From NCBI GenBank assembly GCA_964462295.1, contig CAYWXH010000003.1:11540-75539 (forward strand): a stretch of 64,000 nucleotides of DNA. The letters run 5' to 3'. Positions 7,334 to 16,100 of the stretch are shown piece by piece. How positions within the stretch are numbered: position 1 is the first letter of the stretch; each line of letters starts with the position of its first letter. Both the position numbers and the translations under genes were made by a program. The notes below the pieces were generated by a model. The model was not told where the DNA came from and did no database searches. It saw only the letters and a program-made list of their open reading frames with translations. This DNA is from JALVIU01 sp964462295 (GTDB lineage: Bacteria > Atribacterota > JALVIU01).

Positions 7334-8281
7334 ATGTTTGTAAGTATAACTCCTAATCCTGCGATGGATTATATAATGATAATTAATAAGCTGGAGAAGG
7401 GGAAACATGTAAGCTCTATAAATGATTACTATTCCCCTGGAGGCAAAGGTATCCATACAGCAAGACTTGTTGCAAAATTTGGAATTCCTACTATGAGTGT
7501 AAATGCAGTGGGCGAGGGGAGGATAGGAAGAAAGCTTATTCTTCTCTTAAATGATGAGGGAATATATACAAATACTATTTTCTTGAGAGAGCATACCCGT
7601 ACTGATGTAGTAATTGTTGACCTTTCGGATAAGACAGAGACTACTATAACATCCCTTGGTCCACATATGGAGGAAGAAGACCTTAAAGAATTTATGCATG
7701 TGGTGGAGAAGTCAATATTAAATGCAGAAGTTGTCTTTATGGGTGGAAGTGTTCCTCGCGGAGCTCCATCTACCTTATATTATGATGTAATATCACTTGC
7801 AAAAAGTATAGGGGTAAAACACTGTATAGTTACAGCAAGGGGTGAATTATTAGAAAAGGCAGCAGAGGCAAAACCGTATGTCATAAAACCAGATACTTCT
7901 ACTATAAAGGAATATTTTGGTTATAGTATAAAAGACCTGGACGGAAGTATAAAAATAGCTGAGAAGCTTATAGAACTTGGTGCTGAAAATGCCATAGTTT
8001 CTTATAAAGATAAAAACGATGTACTTGTTTCTAAGACAGGGAAAAAGGTGCTTTATAAGCTTAAATATGAAGAAAATATAAATCTTTTTGGGTCATCAGA
8101 AGCCCTTCTTGCAGGTGTTTCTATCGGAATCATGAAAGGACATGGATTGGAGGAGGCTACAAGGTTTGGTATGGGGCTTGCTTTGAAAGTAGCAACACTT
8201 GAGACTGTGTCTATCTTTGATTTTTCACCAGAGAGTGTGGATGAAATGCTTCTAAAGGTAGAAGTAGAGGAACTTACATAG
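7334..8281 (+). CDS. PfkB-family sugar kinase (1-PFK/LacC-like) with altered catalytic motif
   Basis: A 315-residue ribokinase-fold protein closest in layout to 1-phosphofructokinase/tagatose-6-phosphate kinase (ITPNPAMDY start, GGKG at 36-39, GGSVPRG loop near 140). In this family the C-terminal GAGD/GSGD motif supplies the anion hole and the catalytic Asp. Here the aligned motif is G253-S254-S255-E256, so the base is Glu and the second Gly is Ser. The usual Asn after GGKG+1 is His41. The protein may be slow, may use another acceptor or donor, or may have become a sensor. It is first in an operon with a CBS-pair protein (13 nt gap) and a PPi-type phosphofructokinase, so a glycolytic role is likely. 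No PTS fructose genes are nearby. Confidence 0.8.
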   Translation: MFVSITPNPAMDYIMIINKLEKGKHVSSINDYYSPGGKGIHTARLVAKFGIPTMSVNAVGEGRIGRKLILLLNDEGIYTNTIFLREHTRTDVVIVDLSDKTETTITSLGPHMEEEDLKEFMHVVEKSILNAEVVFMGGSVPRGAPSTLYYDVISLAKSIGVKHCIVTARGELLEKAAEAKPYVIKPDTSTIKEYFGYSIKDLDGSIKIAEKLIELGAENAIVSYKDKNDVLVSKTGKKVLYKLKYEENINLFGSSEALLAGVSIGIMKGHGLEEATRFGMGLALKVATLETVSIFDFSPESVDEMLLKVEVEELT

Positions 8282-8294
8282 GAAGGAGGCTATT

Positions 8295-8747
8295 ATGAGG
8301 GTAAGAGATGTCATGAGGAGAGATCTTACCTCTATCCCTCCTCATACAAAGATTGGAAGAGTAATAGAACTTATGGAACGCATGAGAATAGCAGAACTTA
8401 TTATTACAGATAAAAATTTTAAGGTAAAAGGAATAGTAACTGATGGTATAATAATGAGAGCAGCACTTCCAAGGTATTTTTCTTATCTTGACACAACTGC
8501 ATATCTTCCCGATTTAGATGAATTTGCAAGGGGACTCAAGGAACTTTCTGAGAAAGAGGTAAGTACAATAATGTTAAAGGATATTTATGTGATAAATGAG
8601 GATACAAAGGTCCTTGATTTAGTAGAGGTAATGGTAGGGAGGAGGCTGAAAATTTTACCTGTTACAGATAAGGAAGGTAGACTTGTAGGGGTGGTAGATC
8701 GACCATCTATGTTCAAAAAGGCTTTAGCCTATGATGTTGAGGAATAA
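8295..8747 (+). CDS. CBS-pair protein
   Basis: A 150-residue soluble protein made almost entirely of two CBS domains: residues 3-60 (VRDVMRRDLTSIPPHTKI) and about 90-150 (VSTIMLKDIYVINEDTKV). CBS pairs bind adenine nucleotides and usually report energy charge to an enzyme. There is no attached catalytic domain, so it would act in trans. It lies between a PfkB-type kinase and a PPi-type PFK with short gaps (13 and 17 nt) and good ribosome sites (GGAAGGAGG at about 8281-8289), which suggests it senses AMP/ATP for one of these enzymes. Confidence 0.88.
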   Translation: MRVRDVMRRDLTSIPPHTKIGRVIELMERMRIAELIITDKNFKVKGIVTDGIIMRAALPRYFSYLDTTAYLPDLDEFARGLKELSEKEVSTIMLKDIYVINEDTKVLDLVEVMVGRRLKILPVTDKEGRLVGVVDRPSMFKKALAYDVEE

Positions 8748-8764
8748 TATGGAAGGAGGTAGGT

Positions 8765-9967
8765 ATGGCACTTAAGGGTAATGCTATTATAGGGCAATCA
8801 GGTGGCCCAACACAGGTAATTAATCAGACACTTGTAGGTATTATAAAAGAGGCAAGAAAACATGAAGAGATTGAAACACTCTATGGTGCTATTCATGGTG
8901 TAGCAGGAATTTTGGGAGATGAATTTGTCGATTTAGGAAACCTTTCATATCCGGAATTAGATTTAATAGCAAAAACCCCGGGTGCAGGTTTAGGTTCTGT
9001 AAGAAAAAAACCGACAGAAGAAGAATGTATGTCTATGTTGCGCATGTTTCAGGCGAAGAATATTCGCTATTTTTTCTATATAGGAGGAAATGATTCTGCA
9101 GAAACTGCCTATATAATTGATGACTTTGCAAAAAGAGAAAATTATGATTTGGTAGTATTTCATGTCCCTAAAACTATAGATAATGACCTTCTCGTTAATG
9201 ATCATACTCCAGGATACGGCTCTGCTGCACGATTTGTTGCTATGGCTTTTATGGGAGATAATCAGGATAATAAATCTCTTGGAGGTATAAAGATAAATGT
9301 AGTCATGGGAAGACATGCAGGATTCCTTACGGCAGCCTCTATTTTGGCAAAACAGAGGGAAGAGGACGGTCCGCATCTTATATATGTGCCTGAGAAAGAT
9401 TTTGATTTTGATAACTTTTTACAAGATGTAGAAGATATTTATAGAAGACTAGGTAGGGTGCAAATTGCAGTATCTGAAGGGGTTCAAAGAGATGGAAAAC
9501 CTATATATTCTACAGGTTATACAGATTCACATGGCAATGTTCAACTTGGGACAGCTGGCGAATTAGGGGCATTCCTTGCCGATTTTGTAAAAAGAGAGTT
9601 AGGTGGTAGACTTCACAAAAAGCTTAGAGTAAGGGCGGACACCTTTGGATATATACAGAGGTCTTTTCCTATGCAGTCTGAGGTAGATGCTCAAGAGGCT
9701 TATATGGTAGGTCAAAAAGCCGTAGAATATGCTATAACAACAGAGAAAAGTGGAAGTGTAGCCATAAAGAGGTTAGGAACCGATATAGCATCTTATGGTT
9801 CAGATACCTTTATTACGCCACTGGAATCTGTAGCAAGACATACAAAGTCCCTGCCATTAGAGTATATTTCTGAAAGGGGAAACAATATCTTAGATAGTTT
9901 TAAAGAATATGTAGGCCCATTAGTTGGAGTACTTCCTAAAATGGGGTATATAGAAGGGGTCAAATAA
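8765..9967 (+). CDS. 6-phosphofructokinase, probably pyrophosphate-dependent
   Basis: A 400-residue PfkA-family enzyme phosphorylating fructose 6-phosphate in glycolysis. Donor-site residues favour pyrophosphate: GGND (107-110) puts Asp110 where ATP enzymes have Gly, and PKTIDND (135-141) has Lys136 where ATP enzymes have Gly. Substrate-binding MGRHAG near residue 180 is intact. Length fits the ~400-residue PPi or group III enzymes rather than the ~320-residue ATP enzymes. It is third in an operon with a PfkB-type kinase and a CBS protein. PPi use would save ATP and make the step reversible, which suits a fermenter. Confidence 0.9.
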   Translation: MALKGNAIIGQSGGPTQVINQTLVGIIKEARKHEEIETLYGAIHGVAGILGDEFVDLGNLSYPELDLIAKTPGAGLGSVRKKPTEEECMSMLRMFQAKNIRYFFYIGGNDSAETAYIIDDFAKRENYDLVVFHVPKTIDNDLLVNDHTPGYGSAARFVAMAFMGDNQDNKSLGGIKINVVMGRHAGFLTAASILAKQREEDGPHLIYVPEKDFDFDNFLQDVEDIYRRLGRVQIAVSEGVQRDGKPIYSTGYTDSHGNVQLGTAGELGAFLADFVKRELGGRLHKKLRVRADTFGYIQRSFPMQSEVDAQEAYMVGQKAVEYAITTEKSGSVAIKRLGTDIASYGSDTFITPLESVARHTKSLPLEYISERGNNILDSFKEYVGPLVGVLPKMGYIEGVK

Positions 9968-9973
9968 AAAACC

Positions 9974-10010
9974 GAAAGGAGGTGTATCTGAAAAAGGAGG
10001 GTTCCTTTTT
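9974..10010 (+). promoter_or_regulatory. extended Shine-Dalgarno followed by a hairpin, before the DUF3352 gene
   Basis: GAAAGGAGGTG (9974-9984) is a near-perfect anti-16S match, but the only start-like codons at usable distance are GTG 9982, which overlaps the site itself, and CTG 9988. An inverted repeat AAAAAGGA-GGGT-TCCTTTTT (9991-10010) follows, and the first ATG is at 10021. Either CTG is the start, or the hairpin brings the site closer to ATG 10021, or the site is a ribosome-docking or stabilising element. Confidence 0.45.
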
Positions 10011-10020
10011 CAGAAGTTTT

Positions 10021-11616
10021 ATGAGAAAAGTTAGAATTTTAGGTTTTACGCTATTAGTTTTACTATTGTTTACTACTTTGTCATTTGGTTCTTTGACCAG
10101 TGTTGTGCCTGATAGTGCTGTATTAGTTATGGATGCAAACAATGCAGATAGTGTGATAGACTATCTATATAGTGATCAGATAAAATCTATGACAGGTGGA
10201 GAACTCGATATTGCAAAGGCGAGAGAAGATGTAAAAAATGAACTTGGATTTGATGCCTTGGATCCCGAATTTTTAAAGGGTCTCTTCTCTAATGGAATGA
10301 CAATATCCATTACAGGCTTTACTCAGATCGGTATTCCAGAGGTATTAGTAGTACTTTCTCCAAAAAATAAGATGAGCTTTTTAAAATTTGTAAAGGCCGT
10401 AGAGGATAAAACAGGTCTAAAAGAAGAAGTAGTGTCTTATAAGGGGATTAATATTACAAGATTGCCTATCCCAGATGTAAAAGAGAATGAGCCAAAAGAG
10501 CTTGCATGGTCTATGTTTGGGAACTACATAGTTTTTGGCCTTACAGCTGCACCTGTAAAGGATGCTATTGAAGTCTTTAAGGGTGAAAGACCTGCAATTG
10601 ATACGGCAGAGAATTATATCGAAATTAGAAATAAGATAAAAGAGAAATTGGGAGATCTTCCATTTTTCTTCTATCTTGCAACAGATAAGTTTGCTACACT
10701 ATTTGAGATCCTTAAATCTAAATTACCAGAAGAACAGGCAAAATCTTTGGAAAGCAGTATAGCTACTTTTTCTACTATGAGACCCATGGGGTTCTCAGGG
10801 GTAAGCACATCTTCAGGCTTTAGGGCATATGGCCTTATGGGTTTGCCGGATATGTATGTAAAATTATACAAAACCCTTACTTTCCCCAAACTTGAGTCTT
10901 TGAATCTCTTTCCTAAAAATACCTTCTTTTATTTAGGTGGAGTTATGCCCCTTTCTTGGGAGAAGATAAAGGATATTCTTCCTCCTGCGGCAAAAAAAGG
11001 AATAGAGGATTCCTTTGCTCAACTTAAAAATCAGACAGGGATGGATATCGAAAAACTTTTCTTAAGTTGGCTTGATAAAGAGCTTGCAGTTGGTGTATTT
11101 GATCCCTCAGGAATGATTCCAAAGGTAGGTCTTATTCTTGGTTATACTAATCAAGATGCCGCTTGGAATGCTATAAACACACTTGCCTCTATGGCAGGCC
11201 CTGCCTTAGGTGCACAACCTCAAGACAAAGAATATGAAGGTATCAAATACAAGGCTATTGAAAATCCTATGTTCCCTGTAGGTGCAGGGTTTGTAAAGGA
11301 TAGGCTAGTAGTGGCCAGTGGCATAGAAAATATTATAGATGCTTCTTTAGGGAACATGGTGGGATTGGCTAAAAAGGCTACCCTCGGAGAGGCCTTGAGT
11401 ACAGAAGGTCTTACATCTATAATTTATATTGATTTTCAAGCTATCGTTTCTATTATAGAAAGGTTTGCAGGAATGGGCGGTGGATTAGATGACCAAACAA
11501 AAAAGGCACTTGATGCCTTGAAAAAGGTAAAGGATATTGTATTTTGGTCTGGTTATGATAAAGGAATGGAATATTCCTTTATGTGGCTAAAAGTCAATAA
11601 TGCTCAAAATCAATAA
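10021..11616 (+). CDS. exported DUF3352-type protein
   Basis: A 531-residue protein with an N-terminal signal peptide (MRKVRILGF, then a Leu-rich core ending TLSFGS) and a long extracytoplasmic region. The pattern SLTSVVPDSAVLVMDANN at the start of the mature part and the repeated alpha/beta blocks (GFTQIGIPEVLVVL and DKELAVGVFDP) match DUF3352, a family of exported proteins of unknown function. The start is uncertain: ATG 10021 gives a standard signal peptide but has a poor ribosome site, while the strong site at 9974-9984 would suit CTG 9988 and add 11 residues. No lipobox Cys is visible. Its 3' end overlaps the PqaA-like gene by 17 nt and is followed by a terminator. Confidence 0.7.
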   Translation: MRKVRILGFTLLVLLLFTTLSFGSLTSVVPDSAVLVMDANNADSVIDYLYSDQIKSMTGGELDIAKAREDVKNELGFDALDPEFLKGLFSNGMTISITGFTQIGIPEVLVVLSPKNKMSFLKFVKAVEDKTGLKEEVVSYKGINITRLPIPDVKENEPKELAWSMFGNYIVFGLTAAPVKDAIEVFKGERPAIDTAENYIEIRNKIKEKLGDLPFFFYLATDKFATLFEILKSKLPEEQAKSLESSIATFSTMRPMGFSGVSTSSGFRAYGLMGLPDMYVKLYKTLTFPKLESLNLFPKNTFFYLGGVMPLSWEKIKDILPPAAKKGIEDSFAQLKNQTGMDIEKLFLSWLDKELAVGVFDPSGMIPKVGLILGYTNQDAAWNAINTLASMAGPALGAQPQDKEYEGIKYKAIENPMFPVGAGFVKDRLVVASGIENIIDASLGNMVGLAKKATLGEALSTEGLTSIIYIDFQAIVSIIERFAGMGGGLDDQTKKALDALKKVKDIVFWSGYDKGMEYSFMWLKVNNAQNQ

Positions 11617-12862
11617 TATAAAGAAGGCCCTTATTTGGGCCTTCTTTATTCTTTTATTTTCAACATCTGCCTTTTCTCATACGGCATCTACTACTATAGA
11701 TGGGGGACTATGGCAAGGTACCCACTGGTATCACAGATTTATTCTTATTATCCCTGATAATCTTAAAATTAAAAATTATGTACTTTTGCATATAACAGGT
11801 TCAGAATCGATAGATAGACCTCTTCCCTATCTCTCTTCCCTCTCTAATGCCTTAGGCATGGCCTGTGGAATAATCTATGATATTCCTAACCAACCTCTAT
11901 TTGGCGGTTTAAGAGAAGATGCACTGTTATCATATAGTTTTGAACAATTTATAAAAACTAAGGATTCCCATTGGATAATTCTTAACCAGATGGCAAAAAG
12001 CGTAAGGGCTGCCATGGATTACATAGAGGATTATTTTTCTCATCATTTTAATATTTCCCTTGAGGGTTTTATCTTATCAGGTGCATCAAAGAGGGGTTGG
12101 ACCACATATATTGTTGGTGCGAAGGATAAAAGGGTTAGAGGGATAATTCCCCTCTCTTTTGATAATGTGAATTTCTTAAAAACACTTCCACATCAACTTG
12201 AGCAGTGGGGTGTTTATTCTTCTGACCTTTCTGATTATACAGAAAAAGGTATTGTGGATATGATGGCTACACCCATTGGAAAAAAGCTCTTAAAACAGAT
12301 TGATCCATGGTATATGAGAAAGAAATTAAAAATACCCAAACTTATTGTTACAGGCACAAATGATACATATTGGACTATTGATGCAGCATCACTTTATTTT
12401 TCTGATTTATGGGGACCCAAATATATCTATTATATGCCCAATAGGGGGCATTCCTTGGGCTGGGATAGAAAGATATTTTCTACTATAGAAAAGTTTATTC
12501 TTTCAGTTGTATATGGTTATAGACTTCCTTCCTTTAAATTTTCCTACGATTATACGGGAAAAGAAGATAGGGTTTATTTTCGAGTAAAAGGAAAAAAGAT
12601 TCGACCAAAAGGTGTGAGTATTTGGTTTGCAACCTCGTATACAAAAGATTTTAGAGATGCTATTTTTCGGGAAAAACCACTCTTTTTTTCTTCTACAGAG
12701 AAGGCTTTTTTTGGCTGGATTTGGCTTCCTAAATCAAGGTTTATGGCATTTTATCCAGAAGTTGAGTATAATTTTCAGGATAAGAGCTATTATCTATGTG
12801 CGCCTGCTAGGATAGTAAGAGGTCAACTTGCCCATCCGGAAATGGTCCCTTCTAAAAAATAA
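11600..12862 (+). CDS. PqaA-like secreted protein (PhoPQ-activated family)
   Basis: A 420-residue protein with a signal peptide (KKALIWAFFILLFS core, cut near SAFS/HTAS) and an alpha/beta-hydrolase-like domain of the PhoPQ-activated pathogenicity-related (PF10142) type. Hallmarks are THWYHRFILIIPD near the start, the nucleophile-elbow-like LSGASKRGWTTY, KRVRGIIPLSFDN, GTNDTYWTIDAA and a late His (NRGHSLGW), giving a plausible Ser-Asp-His set. The substrate is unknown; the family was first named from Salmonella pqaA. ATG 11600 lies inside the previous gene with no ribosome site, so translation is probably coupled to it. A terminator hairpin lies over its signal-peptide codons. Confidence 0.82.
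   Translation: MLKINNIKKALIWAFFILLFSTSAFSHTASTTIDGGLWQGTHWYHRFILIIPDNLKIKNYVLLHITGSESIDRPLPYLSSLSNALGMACGIIYDIPNQPLFGGLREDALLSYSFEQFIKTKDSHWIILNQMAKSVRAAMDYIEDYFSHHFNISLEGFILSGASKRGWTTYIVGAKDKRVRGIIPLSFDNVNFLKTLPHQLEQWGVYSSDLSDYTEKGIVDMMATPIGKKLLKQIDPWYMRKKLKIPKLIVTGTNDTYWTIDAASLYFSDLWGPKYIYYMPNRGHSLGWDRKIFSTIEKFILSVVYGYRLPSFKFSYDYTGKEDRVYFRVKGKKIRPKGVSIWFATSYTKDFRDAIFREKPLFFSSTEKAFFGWIWLPKSRFMAFYPEVEYNFQDKSYYLCAPARIVRGQLAHPEMVPSKK
11620..11660 (+). terminator. intrinsic terminator inside the start of the PqaA-like gene
   Basis: Perfect 11-bp arms AAAGAAGGCCC (11620-11630) and GGGCCTTCTTT (11637-11647), 6-nt loop TTATTT, then a T-rich tail to about 11660. It begins 3 nt after the DUF3352 stop, where a terminator belongs, but is also codons 7-20 of the downstream gene. 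Confidence 0.75.
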
Positions 12863-12971
12863 CATTTTAAAAATAGTATTCATAAGTCCAATAAAGTCCA
12901 AAAAAAGATTGTTTAAATTTATAAATTTTATATATATAAATATTTATTTTAATAGATTATATTTATTTAAC

Positions 12972-13000
12972 TTGTAGAAGATTCTTCGAAGTGATATAAT
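12972..13000 (+). promoter_or_regulatory. promoter of the PFOR gene
   Basis: TTGTAG (12972-12977), 17-nt spacer, TATAAT (12995-13000), with TG at 12992-12993 giving an extended -10. Predicted +1 near 13007. Confidence 0.75.
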
Positions 13001-13070
13001 GTAAAGGGCGTTAAAATAAGGATTTTAAAGAACTTTATTTTTAAAAATCGAATAAAATTTGTTTTATTTT

Positions 13071-13094
13071 CCTTAAAATTTTAAGGAGGTGATG
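13071..13094 (+). promoter_or_regulatory. palindrome overlapping an orphan extended Shine-Dalgarno in the PFOR leader
   Basis: The 16-bp perfect palindrome CCTTAAAATTTTAAGG (13071-13086) runs into AAGGAGGTGATG (13083-13094). No ordinary gene starts here: ATG 13092 is only 3 nt from GGAGG and opens a five-codon ORF (MLDEI). Folding of the palindrome would hide part of the site. It could be a STAB-SD-like mRNA stabiliser, a leader-peptide start or a DNA operator. Confidence 0.45.
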
Positions 13095-13181
13095 TTAGAC
13101 GAAATCTGATATTTTAAGATTTCTAAAATTTAATACCTCAAATACTCTGAATTTAATAAATTTCGAAAGGAAGGTAGAGCC

Positions 13182-16100
13182 ATGAAAAAGAAAAAAATGA
13201 TGACTGTAGATGGTAATACTGCTGCGGCTTATGTAGCTTATGCCTTTTCTGATGTGGCCACTATTTACCCTATTACTCCTTCTTCCCCTATGGGAGAACT
13301 TGCAGACCAATGGGCAGCAGAGGGCAAAAAAAACATCTACGGAAATCCTGTTAAGGTCTCAGAATTACAATCTGAGGCAGGGGCATCAGGAGCTACCCAC
13401 GGTGCTCTACAGGGGGGTGCCCTAGCTACTACTTTTACTGCATCCCAAGGTCTTCTTCTTATGATTCCTAACATGAATAAGATCTCTGGTGAATTGTTGC
13501 CAGGGGTATTTCATGTAGCTGCACGTTCTGTTGCTACCCATGCACTTTCCATATTTGGGGACCACTCTGATGTAATGCATACAAGGGCTACAGGATTTGC
13601 TATATTGGCATCAGGAAGCGTACAGGAGGTACATGACCTTGCTGCTGTTGCACATCTTTCTGCAGTGGAGGCAAGGGTACCATTTTTACATTTCTTCGAT
13701 GGTTTTAGAACCTCACATGAGATTCAAAAGATAGAAGTATTAGAGTATGATGCATTTGCCGAAATGATAAATATGGACGCAGTTCGTGCATTTAAGAAAA
13801 GTGCACTCAATCCTGAAAGACCTATAACTAGGGGTACAGCGCAAAATCCTGATATATTTTTCCAAAATAGAGAGGCTGCGAATAAGTATTACGAAAAGGT
13901 TCCTTATATTGTAGAAGAAAATATGAGAAAGGTGGCAAAATATACAGGACGAACATACCATTTATTTGATTATATTGGACCAAATGATGCAGAAAGAATA
14001 ATTATAGCCATGGGTTCTGGTACAGAAGCTATAGAAAAGACCGTTGATTACCTAAATAAACAAGGAGAAAAGGTAGGTCTTGTCAAGGTAAGGTTATTTA
14101 GGCCTTTCTCAGTAGAGCATTTCCTCTCTGCTATCCCATCTTCAGTAAAGGCTATAGCTGTTCTTGATAGAACAAAGGAACCAGGTTCTGCTGGCGAACC
14201 TCTATATGAGGATGTAAAATTTGCATTTTATGGAAGAGATGATGCCCCAATTATCGTTGGAGGAAGATATGGACTCTCATCTAAAGAATTTACCCCAGCA
14301 ATGGTAAAGGCTATATTTGACAACCTAAAGGCAAAACAACCGAAAGACCATTTTACAATAGGAATAAAGGATGATGTAACTTTTACATCACTAGAGTATG
14401 ATGATAGTTTTACTATACCAGACCCATCTGTTACAAGGTGTAAGTTCTGGGGATTTGGTTCAGATGGAACAGTAGGTGCAAGCAAAAATACCATTAAGAT
14501 TATCGGTGATCATACAGATATGTATGTACAAGGATACTTTGTATATGATTCTAAAAAATCAGGTGGTGTTACAATATCACATTTAAGGTTTGGACCACAA
14601 CCTATAAAAGACACCTACCTTATAAGACAGGCAGACTTTATAGCATGTCATAAACCTTCATATATTACTAAATATGATGTTTTGGAAGGGATGAAGCCAG
14701 AGGGTGGAATTTTCCTTTTGAATACTCAATGGCCAAAGGAAGAGCTACTTGAGAAACTTCCAAATAATATGAAGAGGACACTTGCTCAAAAAAAGGTAAA
14801 GTTCTATATAATAGATGCATATAAAATTGCAGAAGAATTAGGACTTGGAGAGAGAATAAATACAATAATGCAGTCTGCTTTCTTTAAGCTTACAAATATC
14901 ATCCCTTATGAAGATGCATTGGTTTATATGAAAGATGCTGTAAAGAAGACCTATGCGAAAAAGGGAGAAGATGTCGTAAATATGAATATAAAGGCCATAG
15001 AAATGGGTGGAACAGAGGTAGAAGAGATTACTGTGCCCGAAGAGTGGGCAACCCTCCCAGATGAACCAAAGGAGATAGATGAATCCAGGCCAGAATATGT
15101 AAGAGAGGTCGCAGATGTTATTAACTCTTTAAAGGGTGATACACTTCCTGTTTCAGTATTTGCACCAGATGGTACATTCCCAAATGGCCTTACGAAATAT
15201 GAGAAAAGAGGAGTTGCAGTAAAGATACCAAAATGGAATGCAGAGAATTGTATACAGTGTAATGAGTGTGCCCTTGTTTGTCCACATGCAGCCATTCGCC
15301 CATATCTTGCAACAGATGAAGAACTAAAGGGTGCACCAGAGGCGTTTAATACTATTAAACCCCTTAACAAACTCCTCAAAGATTATAATTTCCGTATCCA
15401 GGTAAGCCCCCTTGATTGTACAGGTTGCGGGAACTGCGCAGATGTATGTCCAGGAAAGAAGGGACAAAAGGCACTCGAGATGGTACCAATCGATGATATA
15501 AAGGATGTAGAGGCTATAAATTGGGAATTTGCAGAGAGCCTGCCTGATAGAAATCCCCTTGGAGATGGTAACTTTACGGCTGCCATGTTTAACAGACCCT
15601 TATTTGAGTTCTCAGGTGCATGTGCAGGGTGTGGAGAGACTCCATACATTAAGCTTGCCACACAACTCTTTGGGGATAGGATGATTATTGCAAATGCTAC
15701 AGGTTGTTCCTCTATTTATGGTGGTACAGCCCCATCTACACCGTATTGTATGAACAAAGAGGGGAAAGGTCCTGCATGGGCAAATTCTCTCTTTGAGGAT
15801 AATGCAGAATACGGCTATGGTATAGCACTTGGTGTAAGAACTACCAGAGAAAATATGGTAGCACTTATGAAAGAGGCTATCTCTTTAGGAGTAAGTGATA
15901 AGATAAGAGAGCTCTTTACAGCCTGGATAGATAATATGGAAGATCCTATAAAAACAAAAGAGCTTGATAAAGAGCTAAGAGAAGTATTACCACCTGCAAT
16001 AGAGAGCTCAAAAGGAAGACTAAAGGAAATATTTAAGAAACTATACGACAATAGAGAGTACTTCATAAAGAAATCCATCTGGATTATTGGTGGAGACGGA

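Larger units (their letters stand above)
12863..13181 (+). other. 319-nt regulatory region upstream of PFOR
   Basis: There is no gene of normal size here. The first ~100 nt are extremely AT-rich with no terminator that I can see. A promoter lies at 12972-13000 and predicts +1 near 13007, so the PFOR mRNA has a leader of about 175 nt. The leader holds two successive inverted repeats (AATAAAA/TTTTATT at 13051-13068 and CCTTAAAATTTTAAGG at 13071-13086), an extended Shine-Dalgarno, and a possible five-codon ORF (13092-13109). The PFOR ribosome site (GAAAGGAAGG) is separate, at about 13164-13173. Confidence 0.6.
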
